Below, one piece after another: positions 16,721 to 23,528 of a DNA stretch of 26,246 bases. Source of the stretch: RGIG4079 sp045576735 (GTDB lineage Bacteria > Bacteroidota > Bacteroidia > Bacteroidales > Muribaculaceae); contig JAZNGZ010000080.1 of the NCBI GenBank assembly GCA_045576735.1, positions 1 to 26,246 of the forward strand, read 5' to 3'. Both the position numbers and the translations under genes were made by a program. The notes under the pieces are model-generated. The model saw nothing but the letters and a program-made list of their open reading frames with translations, had not been told where the DNA came from and ran no database searches. Each line of letters begins with the position of its first letter. The stretch's first letter is position 1.

Positions 16721-16752
16721 TTTGCAATTGCGACTACCATGTAGTATCTTTG
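16721..16752 (+). promoter_or_regulatory. Consensus promoter of tRNA-Ser (and probably fur)
   Basis: TTTG (16721-16724) and TATCTTTG (16745-16752) with exactly 20 bases between them, a textbook Bacteroidetes -33/-7 pair, 10 bases before the tRNA 5' end. No comparable promoter is seen in the 31 bases between the tRNA and the fur gene, so this one probably serves both. Confidence 0.8.
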
Positions 16753-16762
16753 CAAAAGAAAT

Positions 16763-16850
16763 GGAGTGGTGCTCGAGTGGCTGAAGAGGCACGCCTGGAA
16801 AGCGTGTAATCGTCAAAAGCGATTCGCGAGTTCGAATCTCGCTCACTCCG
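16763..16850 (+). tRNA. tRNA-Ser, anticodon GGA
   Basis: An 88-base class II tRNA. Acceptor GGAGTGG pairs with TCACTCC (G7-U66 wobble); the discriminator is G. The anticodon stem CACGC/GCGTG surrounds loop CTGGAAA, giving anticodon GGA (codons UCC/UCU). A long variable arm AATCG/CGATT typical of tRNA-Ser is present, and the T-arm is GCGAG/CTCGC around TTCGAAT. CCA is not encoded. Confidence 0.96.
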
Positions 16851-16881
16851 CTAAAGCTATGTTGTTAGCACCTTTAAGAAA

Positions 16882-17346
16882 ATGAACGATGAGAAGACAA
16901 AAACAGCTGCACGAGCCGCTCTCACTCAGTATATTCACACAAAAAAATTGAGGAGAACGCCTGAACGTTATGCAATATTAGATAAAATATTTGATATTGC
17001 TGAGCACTTCTCTATCGACATGTTGTATGCTGCATTAGAACAAGATGGCTTCCATGTGAGCCGTGCAACTCTTTATAATTCAATTCAGTTATTTGTTGAC
17101 TGTGGATTATTAAGGAAGCATCAATTTGATGGCAAATCAGCTCAATATGAACGAGTGCCCGGCACCGGCAACCATCATCATCTAATATGCACTCAATGTG
17201 GGCGCATCAAAGAAGTTAAAGACGTGGCACTTGTCAACATGTTAAACTCGCGTCGATATCCAACATTCCACACAGCATATTTTGCATTATATGTATATGG
17301 ATTGTGTTCAAGATGTCAACGTAGCAACAAAAGAAAGAAAAAATAA
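16882..17346 (+). CDS. Fur-family metal/peroxide-responsive transcriptional regulator
   Basis: A 154-residue DNA-binding repressor of the Fur/Zur/PerR superfamily. The N-terminal winged helix (about 15-90) includes RRTPERYAILDKIF (24-37) and the recognition region SRATLYNSIQLF (60-71). The C-terminal part has the histidine run NHHHLICTQCG (97-107), with C103xxC106 and a second pair C142xxC145, forming the structural zinc site. Whether it senses iron, zinc, manganese or peroxide cannot be read from the sequence. It lies 31 bases after tRNA-Ser and 29 before purA. An 8-codon reading frame (16859-16885) overlaps the start codon by ATGA. The tail is very basic (NKRKKK). Confidence 0.92.
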   Translation: MNDEKTKTAARAALTQYIHTKKLRRTPERYAILDKIFDIAEHFSIDMLYAALEQDGFHVSRATLYNSIQLFVDCGLLRKHQFDGKSAQYERVPGTGNHHHLICTQCGRIKEVKDVALVNMLNSRRYPTFHTAYFALYVYGLCSRCQRSNKRKKK

Positions 17347-17375
17347 CATTAATATAAAAGATTATCAAATTAACT

Positions 17376-18647
17376 ATGAAAGTTGACGTATTGCTCGGGC
17401 TCCAATGGGGCGACGAAGGAAAAGGTAAAGTAGTTGATGTGCTCACTCCACGTTATGATGTAGTGGCACGTTTCCAAGGTGGACCCAACGCAGGACATAC
17501 TCTTGAATTTGAAGGGAAAAAATATGTGCTTCGCTCTATTCCTTCAGGCATTTTTCAGCACGGACAAGTAAACATAATCGGTAACGGCGTGGTGCTTGAT
17601 CCCGTTTTGTTCCGCGAAGAAGCAGAAGCTCTTGAAAAAAGTGGCATCGCATTGAAAGAGATATTGAAAATCTCTAAAAAAACACACCTTATTATGCCTA
17701 CTCATCGTTTGCTTGATGCTGCCAACGAAAAGGCTAAAGGTGGAGCTAAAATCGGCACAACCGGAAAAGGTATCGGTCCTACATACACCGACAAAATCAG
17801 CCGTAATGGTTTGCGCCTTGGCGATGTGCTTCACAACTTTGAGGCAAAATACACTGCCGCACGTGATAAACATCTTGCTCAATTAAAATCAATGGGCGAA
17901 AATCCCGATATCACCGAACTTGAATCTAAATGGCTCGACGCCATCAACTATATCAAAGGTTACGATCTTATTGATAGCGAATATTTCATCAACAATCTCC
18001 TTGATGAAGGCAAAACTATTCTTTGCGAAGGCGCTCAAGGAACATTGCTTGATGTTGACTTTGGTTCATATCCTTTCGTTACCTCTTCTAACACAATTTG
18101 TGCCGGAGCATGCTCTGGATTAGGTGTTGCTCCTAACAAAATCGGTGAAGTGTTTGGTATTTTCAAAGCGTATTGCACTCGCGTAGGTAGTGGGCCATTC
18201 CCCACTGAGCTATTTGACGAAACCGGAGCTCGCATTCGTGACCTCGGCCATGAATATGGAGCTGTAACCGGTCGTGAACGTCGTTGCGGTTGGATTGACC
18301 TTGTAGCTCTTCGTTACTCAATCATGCTCAATGGTGTTACTCAACTCATTATGATGAAGAGTGACGTGCTTGACGACTTTGATGAAATCAAGGCATGTGT
18401 AGCCTACGAAATTGACGGCAAAGAAACCAATCAATTCCCCTTCTGCATTGATGATGAACAATCAATGACTCCGATTTACAAATCATTTAAAGGTTGGAAA
18501 ACCGATATGACAAAATTCAAGAGCGAAGATGAATTCCCACAAGAATTCAAAGAATATATCGCGTTCTTGGAAGAAGCATTGAAAACACCTATTACCATTG
18601 TTTCTATTGGTCCTGACCGCGAACAAACTATTATTCGTAACAAATAA
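17376..18647 (+). CDS. purA: Adenylosuccinate synthetase
   Basis: First committed step of AMP synthesis: IMP + aspartate + GTP gives adenylosuccinate, in the cytoplasm. The 423-residue length is normal. The N-terminal P-loop-like WGDEGKGK (11-18) contains catalytic D13, and GGPNAGHT (35-42) contains catalytic H41. Downstream are the IMP-contacting segments GTTGKGIGPTYTDK and TGRERRCGWID. The base-binding loop reads MKSDVLD, where many PurA proteins have TKLDVLD. The gene follows the Fur-family gene by 29 bases and precedes the DUF1015 gene by 12, so it is probably in one operon. Confidence 0.98.
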   Translation: MKVDVLLGLQWGDEGKGKVVDVLTPRYDVVARFQGGPNAGHTLEFEGKKYVLRSIPSGIFQHGQVNIIGNGVVLDPVLFREEAEALEKSGIALKEILKISKKTHLIMPTHRLLDAANEKAKGGAKIGTTGKGIGPTYTDKISRNGLRLGDVLHNFEAKYTAARDKHLAQLKSMGENPDITELESKWLDAINYIKGYDLIDSEYFINNLLDEGKTILCEGAQGTLLDVDFGSYPFVTSSNTICAGACSGLGVAPNKIGEVFGIFKAYCTRVGSGPFPTELFDETGARIRDLGHEYGAVTGRERRCGWIDLVALRYSIMLNGVTQLIMMKSDVLDDFDEIKACVAYEIDGKETNQFPFCIDDEQSMTPIYKSFKGWKTDMTKFKSEDEFPQEFKEYIAFLEEALKTPITIVSIGPDREQTIIRNK

Positions 18648-18659
18648 ACGTTATAAACT

Positions 18660-19904
18660 ATGGCAAAAGTAAAACCATTTAAAGGAATACGCCCACCACG
18701 CGAAATGGTGACAGAAGTTGCATCTCGTCCTTATGATGTATTAAACTCTGAAGAAGCTCGTCAAGAAGCTGAAGGCAATCCTAAATCATTATATCACATC
18801 ATCAAACCTGAAATCAACTTCGAACCGGGTACAGATGAGCACGATCCTAAAGTGTATGATTCGGCCGTTGAGAATTTCAATGCATTCCAACAAAACGGAT
18901 GGCTTGTTCAAGATGAAAATGAGCACTACTACATTTATGCTCAAACAATGGACGGCCGCACTCAATATGGTATCGTAGTAGCAGCTAATGTAGATGACTA
19001 TATGAGCGAACGCATCAAAAAACACGAGCTCACTCGTCGCGACAAAGAAGAAGACCGCATGAAACACGTGCGCATAAACAATGCCAACGTTGAGCCAGTT
19101 TTCTTTGCATTCCCCGACAACGATGTGCTTGAAAACGTAATCAAAACCGTTACTGCCAAGGAGCCCGAATATGACTTTGTTGCACCCGACGGATTTGGAC
19201 ATCACTTCTGGGTAATCGATGATGCTGAAATGATTGAAGCAATCACAAAAGAATTTGCTAATATTCCATATTTATATATAGCAGATGGTCACCACCGCAC
19301 AGCCGCTGCAGCATTGGTTGGCAACGAGAAAGCACAACAAAATCCCAATCACACCGGTTCTGAAGAATATAATTACTTCTTAGCAGTGTGCTTCCCCGCT
19401 TCTCACCTAAAAATCATAGACTATAATCGCGTAGTAAAAGATCTCAACGGACATAGTGCAGAAGAATTCATCGCTTTGCTTGAAAAAGACTTCGTTGTAG
19501 AGAAAAAAGGTGCTGATGAATATCGCCCTGTTGCATTACACAACTTCTCTCTATATCTCGGTGGGGAATGGTATTCATTGACGGCAAAAGAAGGTCGCTA
19601 TAATGATGCCGACCCTATTGGCGTGCTTGACGTGACAATATCTTCTGACTTGATTCTTCGCGATATTCTTGGCATCACCGACCTTCGCAGCGATAAACGC
19701 ATCGACTTTGTTGGTGGTATCCGTGGTCTTGGCGAATTGAAACGCCGTGTTGATAGTGGCGAAATGGCAATGGCACTTGCACTTTATCCCGTTTCAATGG
19801 ATCAATTAATGAACATCGCCGATACTGGCAACATTATGCCTCCTAAAACAACATGGTTTGAGCCTAAACTACGTTCAGGGCTTGTAATCCACAAATTAGA
19901 CTAA
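18660..19904 (+). CDS. DUF1015 family protein
   Basis: The 414-residue product has the DUF1015 (COG4198) layout: N-terminal VKPFKGIRP and ASRPYDVLN, a central KHELTRRDKEEDR (121-133), and the invariant IADGHHRTAAA (207-217). No signal peptide or membrane segment is seen; it should be cytosolic. The DGHHR motif recalls the ParB/sulfiredoxin-like fold, where a related motif is used in nucleotide chemistry (for example archaeal serine kinase SerK). From memory, relatives in Bacteroides lie beside serine-biosynthesis genes, which would fit a kinase or phosphoserine-related role; that is inference. Here it sits 12 bases after purA instead, with no ser genes in view. Confidence 0.88.
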   Translation: MAKVKPFKGIRPPREMVTEVASRPYDVLNSEEARQEAEGNPKSLYHIIKPEINFEPGTDEHDPKVYDSAVENFNAFQQNGWLVQDENEHYYIYAQTMDGRTQYGIVVAANVDDYMSERIKKHELTRRDKEEDRMKHVRINNANVEPVFFAFPDNDVLENVIKTVTAKEPEYDFVAPDGFGHHFWVIDDAEMIEAITKEFANIPYLYIADGHHRTAAAALVGNEKAQQNPNHTGSEEYNYFLAVCFPASHLKIIDYNRVVKDLNGHSAEEFIALLEKDFVVEKKGADEYRPVALHNFSLYLGGEWYSLTAKEGRYNDADPIGVLDVTISSDLILRDILGITDLRSDKRIDFVGGIRGLGELKRRVDSGEMAMALALYPVSMDQLMNIADTGNIMPPKTTWFEPKLRSGLVIHKLD

Positions 19905-19929
19905 GCAATCAACAATAAAATATAATCAC

Positions 19930-20355
19930 ATGAAAAAAAACTCATTAATTATAGTTGCTTTTATTGGGTTGATATTTGGCGTAGTTGTTTCTTGTACAAA
20001 TGACACCTCTAATAATGAGATAGACAAAGCAAAAAAAACATTGGAAATAGAGGCAGAAATAGCTGATAAACAGCTAGCAGGAAAAAAAATTGATGCTATC
20101 TCAAAGTGCATAAGTTGTAATTTTGATGGAAAAAACATGGTATATACTTATGAAATTGATGAAAATAGTATAAGTATAGATAAATTAAGCGAAATCAAAG
20201 AAACAATGGAGAAGAATTTGAAGAACCACCTATCTGAAAACACTCAATTTGCAATAACAAAAGAAAATCTCATAAAAGTAGGTGGTACGGTTATATATAA
20301 CTATGTTGGTAGCAAATCAAAAAAAGTAATGACTATAACGATTGTTTTACAATAA
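19930..20355 (+). CDS. Small lipoprotein of unknown function
   Basis: A 141-residue protein I do not recognise. It has a hydrophobic N-terminus (about 5-20) and a lipobox VVSC with C22 as the acylated residue, followed by TNDTSNNE. It therefore should be a lipoprotein, probably at the outer membrane or in the periplasm. The rest is Lys/Glu/Ile-rich with an internal CISC (60-63). Its codon use looks more AT-rich (AAA, ATA, AAT) than the purA and DUF1015 genes upstream. It follows the DUF1015 gene by 25 bases and ends just before a terminator, so it is likely the last gene of that transcript. It may be a lineage-specific or recently gained gene. Confidence 0.7.
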   Translation: MKKNSLIIVAFIGLIFGVVVSCTNDTSNNEIDKAKKTLEIEAEIADKQLAGKKIDAISKCISCNFDGKNMVYTYEIDENSISIDKLSEIKETMEKNLKNHLSENTQFAITKENLIKVGGTVIYNYVGSKSKKVMTITIVLQ

Positions 20356-20363
20356 TAATGAAG

Positions 20364-20400
20364 AAGGTGTGTTATTTTATTTGGCGCACCTTTTTATATA
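20364..20400 (+). terminator. Terminator after the lipoprotein gene
   Basis: AAGGTGTG (20364-20371) and CGCACCTT (20385-20392) pair over 8 bp, including one G-U, with a 13-base loop. The plus strand continues TTTATATA. It begins 8 bases past the lipoprotein stop. Confidence 0.75.
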
Positions 20401-20405
20401 ACAAT

Positions 20406-20435
20406 AAAGGTCGTGACATTCGTGCCACGACCTTT
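20406..20435 (-). terminator. Strong hairpin between convergent lipoprotein and gdhA genes
   Basis: AAAGGTCGTG (20406-20415) and CACGACCTTT (20426-20435) are perfectly complementary. Beyond one A-C mismatch a CA/TG pair continues to a TTCG loop. On the minus strand the stem ends in CCTTT and continues ATTGTTAT, so it probably terminates gdhA about 75 bases past its stop. It may also act as a plus-strand backup. Confidence 0.65.
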
Positions 20436-20510
20436 AAAACATATTCATTTATATTGATAAATGACAATAATTTATTATTCAATATAGGTGCCAATAATTT
20501 GAGATAAACA

Positions 20511-21848
20511 CTATATCACCCCTTGCCCCATCATTGCATTTGCTACTTTCATGAAGCCAGCAATGTTAGCACCTTTCATATAATTAATGTAACCATCAGG
20601 TTCTGTACCATATGTTACACATTGAGTGTGAATATTTTTCATGATGCCTTTGAGCTTTTCATCAACCTCTTCGGCATTCCATTGCAAGTGCATAGCATTT
20701 TGGCTCATTTCTAGTCCTGAAGTCGCAACTCCACCGGCATTAACAGCCTTTCCGGGAGCATACATCGTACGCGATTCAATGAAAGCATCAATTGCTTCAG
20801 GGGTACAACCCATATTTGACACTTCTGCCACAAGCATCACCTTGTTGTCAATAAGCATTTTTGCATCATCACCATTAAGTTCATTTTGAGTAGCACAAGG
20901 CAATGCAATATCAACTTTTTGTTCCCATGGTTTACGTCCTTCATAGAATGTCGCACCGGGGAATTCTTCAGCATATGGAGCAACAACATCGTTACCTGAT
21001 GCACGAAGTTCAAGCATATAATCAATTTTCTTGCCACTAATTCCTTCAGGATCATAAATATAACCATCGGGCCCTGAAATAGTAACTACTTTTGCGCCAA
21101 GTTCTGTAGCTTTGAGAGCAGCACCCCATGCCACATTTCCAAATCCTGATATTGCCACAGTTTTACCTGCAATACTATCATTGTGTTTAGCAAGAATATT
21201 TTCAACAAAATACAATGCACCAAATCCCGTAGCCTCAGGACGAATCAATGAACCACCAAAGTCAAGACCTTTTCCGGTAAATGTTCCATTATGCTCCTCA
21301 ATAAGTTTCTTGTACATTCCATACATATAACCCACTTCACGACCACCAACGCCAATATCTCCGGCAGGAACATCTCTATCCGGACCAAGGTTTTTCCAAA
21401 GACCAATCATAAATGCTTGGCAGAAACGCATAATTTCACGATCGCTTTTTCCTCGTGGAGAGAAATCGCTACCGCCTTTTCCACCTCCCATAGGCAAAGT
21501 GGTCAATGCGTTTTTAAATGTTTGCTCAAAACCAAGGAATTTAAGTATAGAAAGATTTACCGACGCGTGAAAACGAATACCGCCTTTGTAAGGTCCAATA
21601 GCATTATTAAACTGCACGCGATAACCCAGATTTGTTTGCACATCACCTTTATCGTCTAGCCATGTTACACGGAAAGTTACAATGCGGTCAGGTTCGACCA
21701 TTCGCTCTATAATTCGGTTGCGTTCAAATTCAGGGTGTTGATTATAAACATCAGCAACCGACAACAATACTTCTTTTACTGCTTGAAGGTATTCCTTCTC
21801 GCCCGGATGCTTTGCTTCAAGGGCAATTAAGATACTATTAATATCCAT
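20511..21848 (-). CDS. gdhA: NADP-dependent glutamate dehydrogenase
   Basis: Makes glutamate from 2-oxoglutarate, ammonia and NADPH, a main ammonia-assimilation route in Bacteroidales. The 445-residue length matches the hexameric NADP type. Visible are GPYKGGIRFH (85-94), the catalytic-lysine motif PMGGGKGGSDF (119-129, K124) and GPDRDVPAGDIGVG (155-168). The dinucleotide-binding fold has SGFGNVAWG (234-242). The next strand, VVTISG, lacks an acidic residue at its end, which suits NADP(H) rather than NAD(H). It is monocistronic: terminator-like hairpin downstream, promoter upstream interleaved with the terminator of the neighbouring DUF486 gene. Confidence 0.97.
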   Translation of the reverse strand: MDINSILIALEAKHPGEKEYLQAVKEVLLSVADVYNQHPEFERNRIIERMVEPDRIVTFRVTWLDDKGDVQTNLGYRVQFNNAIGPYKGGIRFHASVNLSILKFLGFEQTFKNALTTLPMGGGKGGSDFSPRGKSDREIMRFCQAFMIGLWKNLGPDRDVPAGDIGVGGREVGYMYGMYKKLIEEHNGTFTGKGLDFGGSLIRPEATGFGALYFVENILAKHNDSIAGKTVAISGFGNVAWGAALKATELGAKVVTISGPDGYIYDPEGISGKKIDYMLELRASGNDVVAPYAEEFPGATFYEGRKPWEQKVDIALPCATQNELNGDDAKMLIDNKVMLVAEVSNMGCTPEAIDAFIESRTMYAPGKAVNAGGVATSGLEMSQNAMHLQWNAEEVDEKLKGIMKNIHTQCVTYGTEPDGYINYMKGANIAGFMKVANAMMGQGVI

Positions 21849-21881
21849 AATGTTATGTTTTAAATGGTAAGGTTAGTTTTA

Positions 21882-21913
21882 CAAATATAAACAAAAATCC
21901 CCGAAAAAACAAG
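21882..21913 (-). promoter_or_regulatory. Candidate gdhA promoter, nested in an upstream terminator
   Basis: Minus-strand 21889-21882 reads TATATTTG (fits TAnnTTTG). At a 20-base spacing, 21913-21910 reads CTTG, three of four bases of the -33 box TTTG. The -33 box falls in the loop of the DUF486 terminator hairpin. The ATG is 33 bases downstream of the -7 box. Confidence 0.6.
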
Positions 21914-21924
21914 TCTTTTCGGGG
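21890..21924 (-). terminator. Terminator of the C45-like/DUF486 gene pair
   Basis: CCCCGAAAA (21899-21907) and TTTTCGGGG (21916-21924), a perfect 9-bp stem with an 8-base loop, followed on the minus strand by ATTTTTGTTT. It lies 30 bases past the DUF486 stop and immediately next to the gdhA -7 box. Confidence 0.85.
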
Positions 21925-21953
21925 ATAAAATTCGTTAAATATTCATTTATTCA

Positions 21954-22325
21954 TTATTTCATAAAAACAAGATATACTGCTGCAACAAGAAATACGAATG
22001 CAAGTATATGATTCCAACGTATTTCGGTGTTTTCAAATGCGACCAAACTAAATATCACAAATACCACAAGTGTTATTACCTCTTGCATTACTTTAAGTTG
22101 AATAAGAGAGAAAGGACCTCCGTTTCCTTCAAACCCAATGCGATTGGCAGGTACTTGAAAACAATATTCAAAAAAAGCGACTCCCCAAGAAAACAAAATT
22201 ACTACATAGAGCGGCCAATTTGATGCAGTTCCGGTTGCTTGCAATTTCAAGTGTCCATACCATGCAAAGGTCATAAACACATTTGAAATTATTAAAAGTA
22301 ATATAGTAGTTATTGCTACATTCAT
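21954..22325 (-). CDS. DUF486 (DMT-superfamily-like) small membrane protein
   Basis: A 123-residue protein with four hydrophobic helices (about 3-22, 38-55, 80-97, 104-121), fitting the DUF486/COG3169 family of small transporter-like proteins related to drug/metabolite exporters. FFEYCFQVPANRIGF (51-65) is the conserved family stretch between helices 2 and 3. Substrate unknown. Its ATG overlaps the TGA of the upstream gene (22322-22325, ATGA), so translation should be coupled to the exported hydrolase. That pairing may hint at a shared substrate, which is inference. Confidence 0.85.
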   Translation of the reverse strand: MNVAITTILLLIISNVFMTFAWYGHLKLQATGTASNWPLYVVILFSWGVAFFEYCFQVPANRIGFEGNGGPFSLIQLKVMQEVITLVVFVIFSLVAFENTEIRWNHILAFVFLVAAVYLVFMK

Positions 22326-23422
22326 TTCTTAAGAGAGTTTGCTTTTTCTTCGCGCATTTGATAGCCTTTCTTGTAATTTTCAAGGCTTTTCTTTCTGCCC
22401 TCTGCCGAGAATTTACGCACCACATTCATATCAACATAATGCTTTCCACTACCCCGTTTTTTCGAGAATACTTGGCGTTTTTTTGCAATAATTTCCGTAC
22501 AAAGAGGACTTCTCCAATATTTCCCTTGTGGGCGCAACTCTTCGGGCAAATAATCCATCATCACAGGCAATGTGTAAGAACATGGTGGATAACCTATCTC
22601 GGTCCACATTATATATAAGCTTGGATCTTCGCCGGGAACTATGCCTTCAATCACAACAGATGCGCTTGTTGTGCGACGAGGTATATAATCTTGGTCAACA
22701 ATCCAACGATCTTTACCCTTCTCGGCATCTTTACCCTTCAATGAATGATAGAAAGAGCGAGATAAACCATCGGTAAATGTAGATGCTTCAATATTTCCAT
22801 CTTTTAAATATGGCTGAAGAAGATACCATGCATTATCTTCGCGAATATAACCATATCCTTCATCTTTCTCACCGGTGTAAGAATAATTAGTGCGCACCAA
22901 AACTCCATTTTCGGCATCACTCAATGAGAATTTGGTATATGTAAAGTCATCAGTTTCATAATATGCACCATCGCCATTTGCATCAATAAGGCCAAAATTG
23001 GCTTGTACTCCCATCGGTTTACTTATTGTATCGAGAAGAGTTTCAAAATCGGCAAGTGTACGACACTTTTGAAGAGCAAGACTCATCACATATCCTTCTT
23101 GATCTTTAAGTTTGGCCGTGTCGGGAGCAAGATTGTAAGAAGCGGTATTCATAATTGCAAAACCCACTTCGTTCATTCCTAACCATGCATCTCTCAACTT
23201 TTTATCACCTCCGTTATATAATGCTACATATGCATAATTACCATCTTTTGCTTCAACTTTTTCTACAAAGTTATGCTCTGTTCCTGTATCGCGGTTTTTC
23301 CACAACAAAGGACGTCCGGTTTTTGAAGCTTTGGCACTAACAATAGCCGAAGTACATGCAAAAACTTGCAAACTTGCAAACAAAAACAAGCCTAATGTCA
23401 CAAATAATTTACGTTTCATCAT
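22322..23422 (-). CDS. Exported Ntn-hydrolase, C45/C69-like acyltransferase or peptidase
   Basis: The 366-residue protein has a signal peptide (1-22, MMKRK then LFVTLGLFLFASLQVFA) and then C23-T-S-A. Cleavage before C23 would leave cysteine at the mature N-terminus, as in N-terminal-nucleophile hydrolases. WKNRDTG (41-47) and the WLGMNEVGFAIMNTASYN segment (about 80-97) fit the C45/isopenicillin-N acyltransferase-like group and, more loosely, C69 dipeptidases. The likely reaction is cleavage of an amide bond in an N-acyl amino acid, a conjugate or a small peptide; the substrate cannot be read off. Start: two adjacent ATGs (23422, 23419). It overlaps DUF486 by 4 bases and is divergent from the C10 peptidase gene. 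Confidence 0.82.
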   Translation of the reverse strand: MMKRKLFVTLGLFLFASLQVFACTSAIVSAKASKTGRPLLWKNRDTGTEHNFVEKVEAKDGNYAYVALYNGGDKKLRDAWLGMNEVGFAIMNTASYNLAPDTAKLKDQEGYVMSLALQKCRTLADFETLLDTISKPMGVQANFGLIDANGDGAYYETDDFTYTKFSLSDAENGVLVRTNYSYTGEKDEGYGYIREDNAWYLLQPYLKDGNIEASTFTDGLSRSFYHSLKGKDAEKGKDRWIVDQDYIPRRTTSASVVIEGIVPGEDPSLYIMWTEIGYPPCSYTLPVMMDYLPEELRPQGKYWRSPLCTEIIAKKRQVFSKKRGSGKHYVDMNVVRKFSAEGRKKSLENYKKGYQMREEKANSLKK

Positions 23423-23442
23423 CTAAAAATCATATTTTACTA

Positions 23443-23474
23443 CAAAGATATAAATAATTTATAAGATTGGTAAA
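23443..23474 (-). promoter_or_regulatory. Candidate promoter of the C45-like/DUF486 pair
   Basis: Minus-strand 23450-23443 is TATCTTTG (fits TAnnTTTG). At 20 bases further upstream, 23474-23471 reads TTTA, close to the -33 box TTTG. The -7 box is 21 bases before the first ATG. Confidence 0.6.
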
Positions 23475-23484
23475 CAATTTATCT

Positions 23485-23492
23485 TATCTTTG
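23485..23492 (+). promoter_or_regulatory. Candidate promoter -7 element of the C10 peptidase gene
   Basis: TATCTTTG at 23485-23492, 36 bases before the ATG at 23529. The -33 spot reads ATAA, a poor match. It faces away from the promoter of the C45-like gene, with 34 bases between the two -7 boxes. An in-frame TTG at 23490 lies inside this box and is not a plausible start. Confidence 0.55.
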
Positions 23493-23528
23493 CAAAAAAT
23501 AATTTTCACAACATTTAATCTATTAAAA

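Noticed and set aside
18789..19205. 138-residue minus-strand frame opposite the DUF1015 gene
   Set aside because: Lies wholly within a conserved gene, has no promoter and no recognisable protein features.
23490..23528. TTG start extending the C10 peptidase by 13 residues
   Set aside because: It overlaps the -7 box and would put extra residues before an otherwise normal signal peptide starting at 23529.
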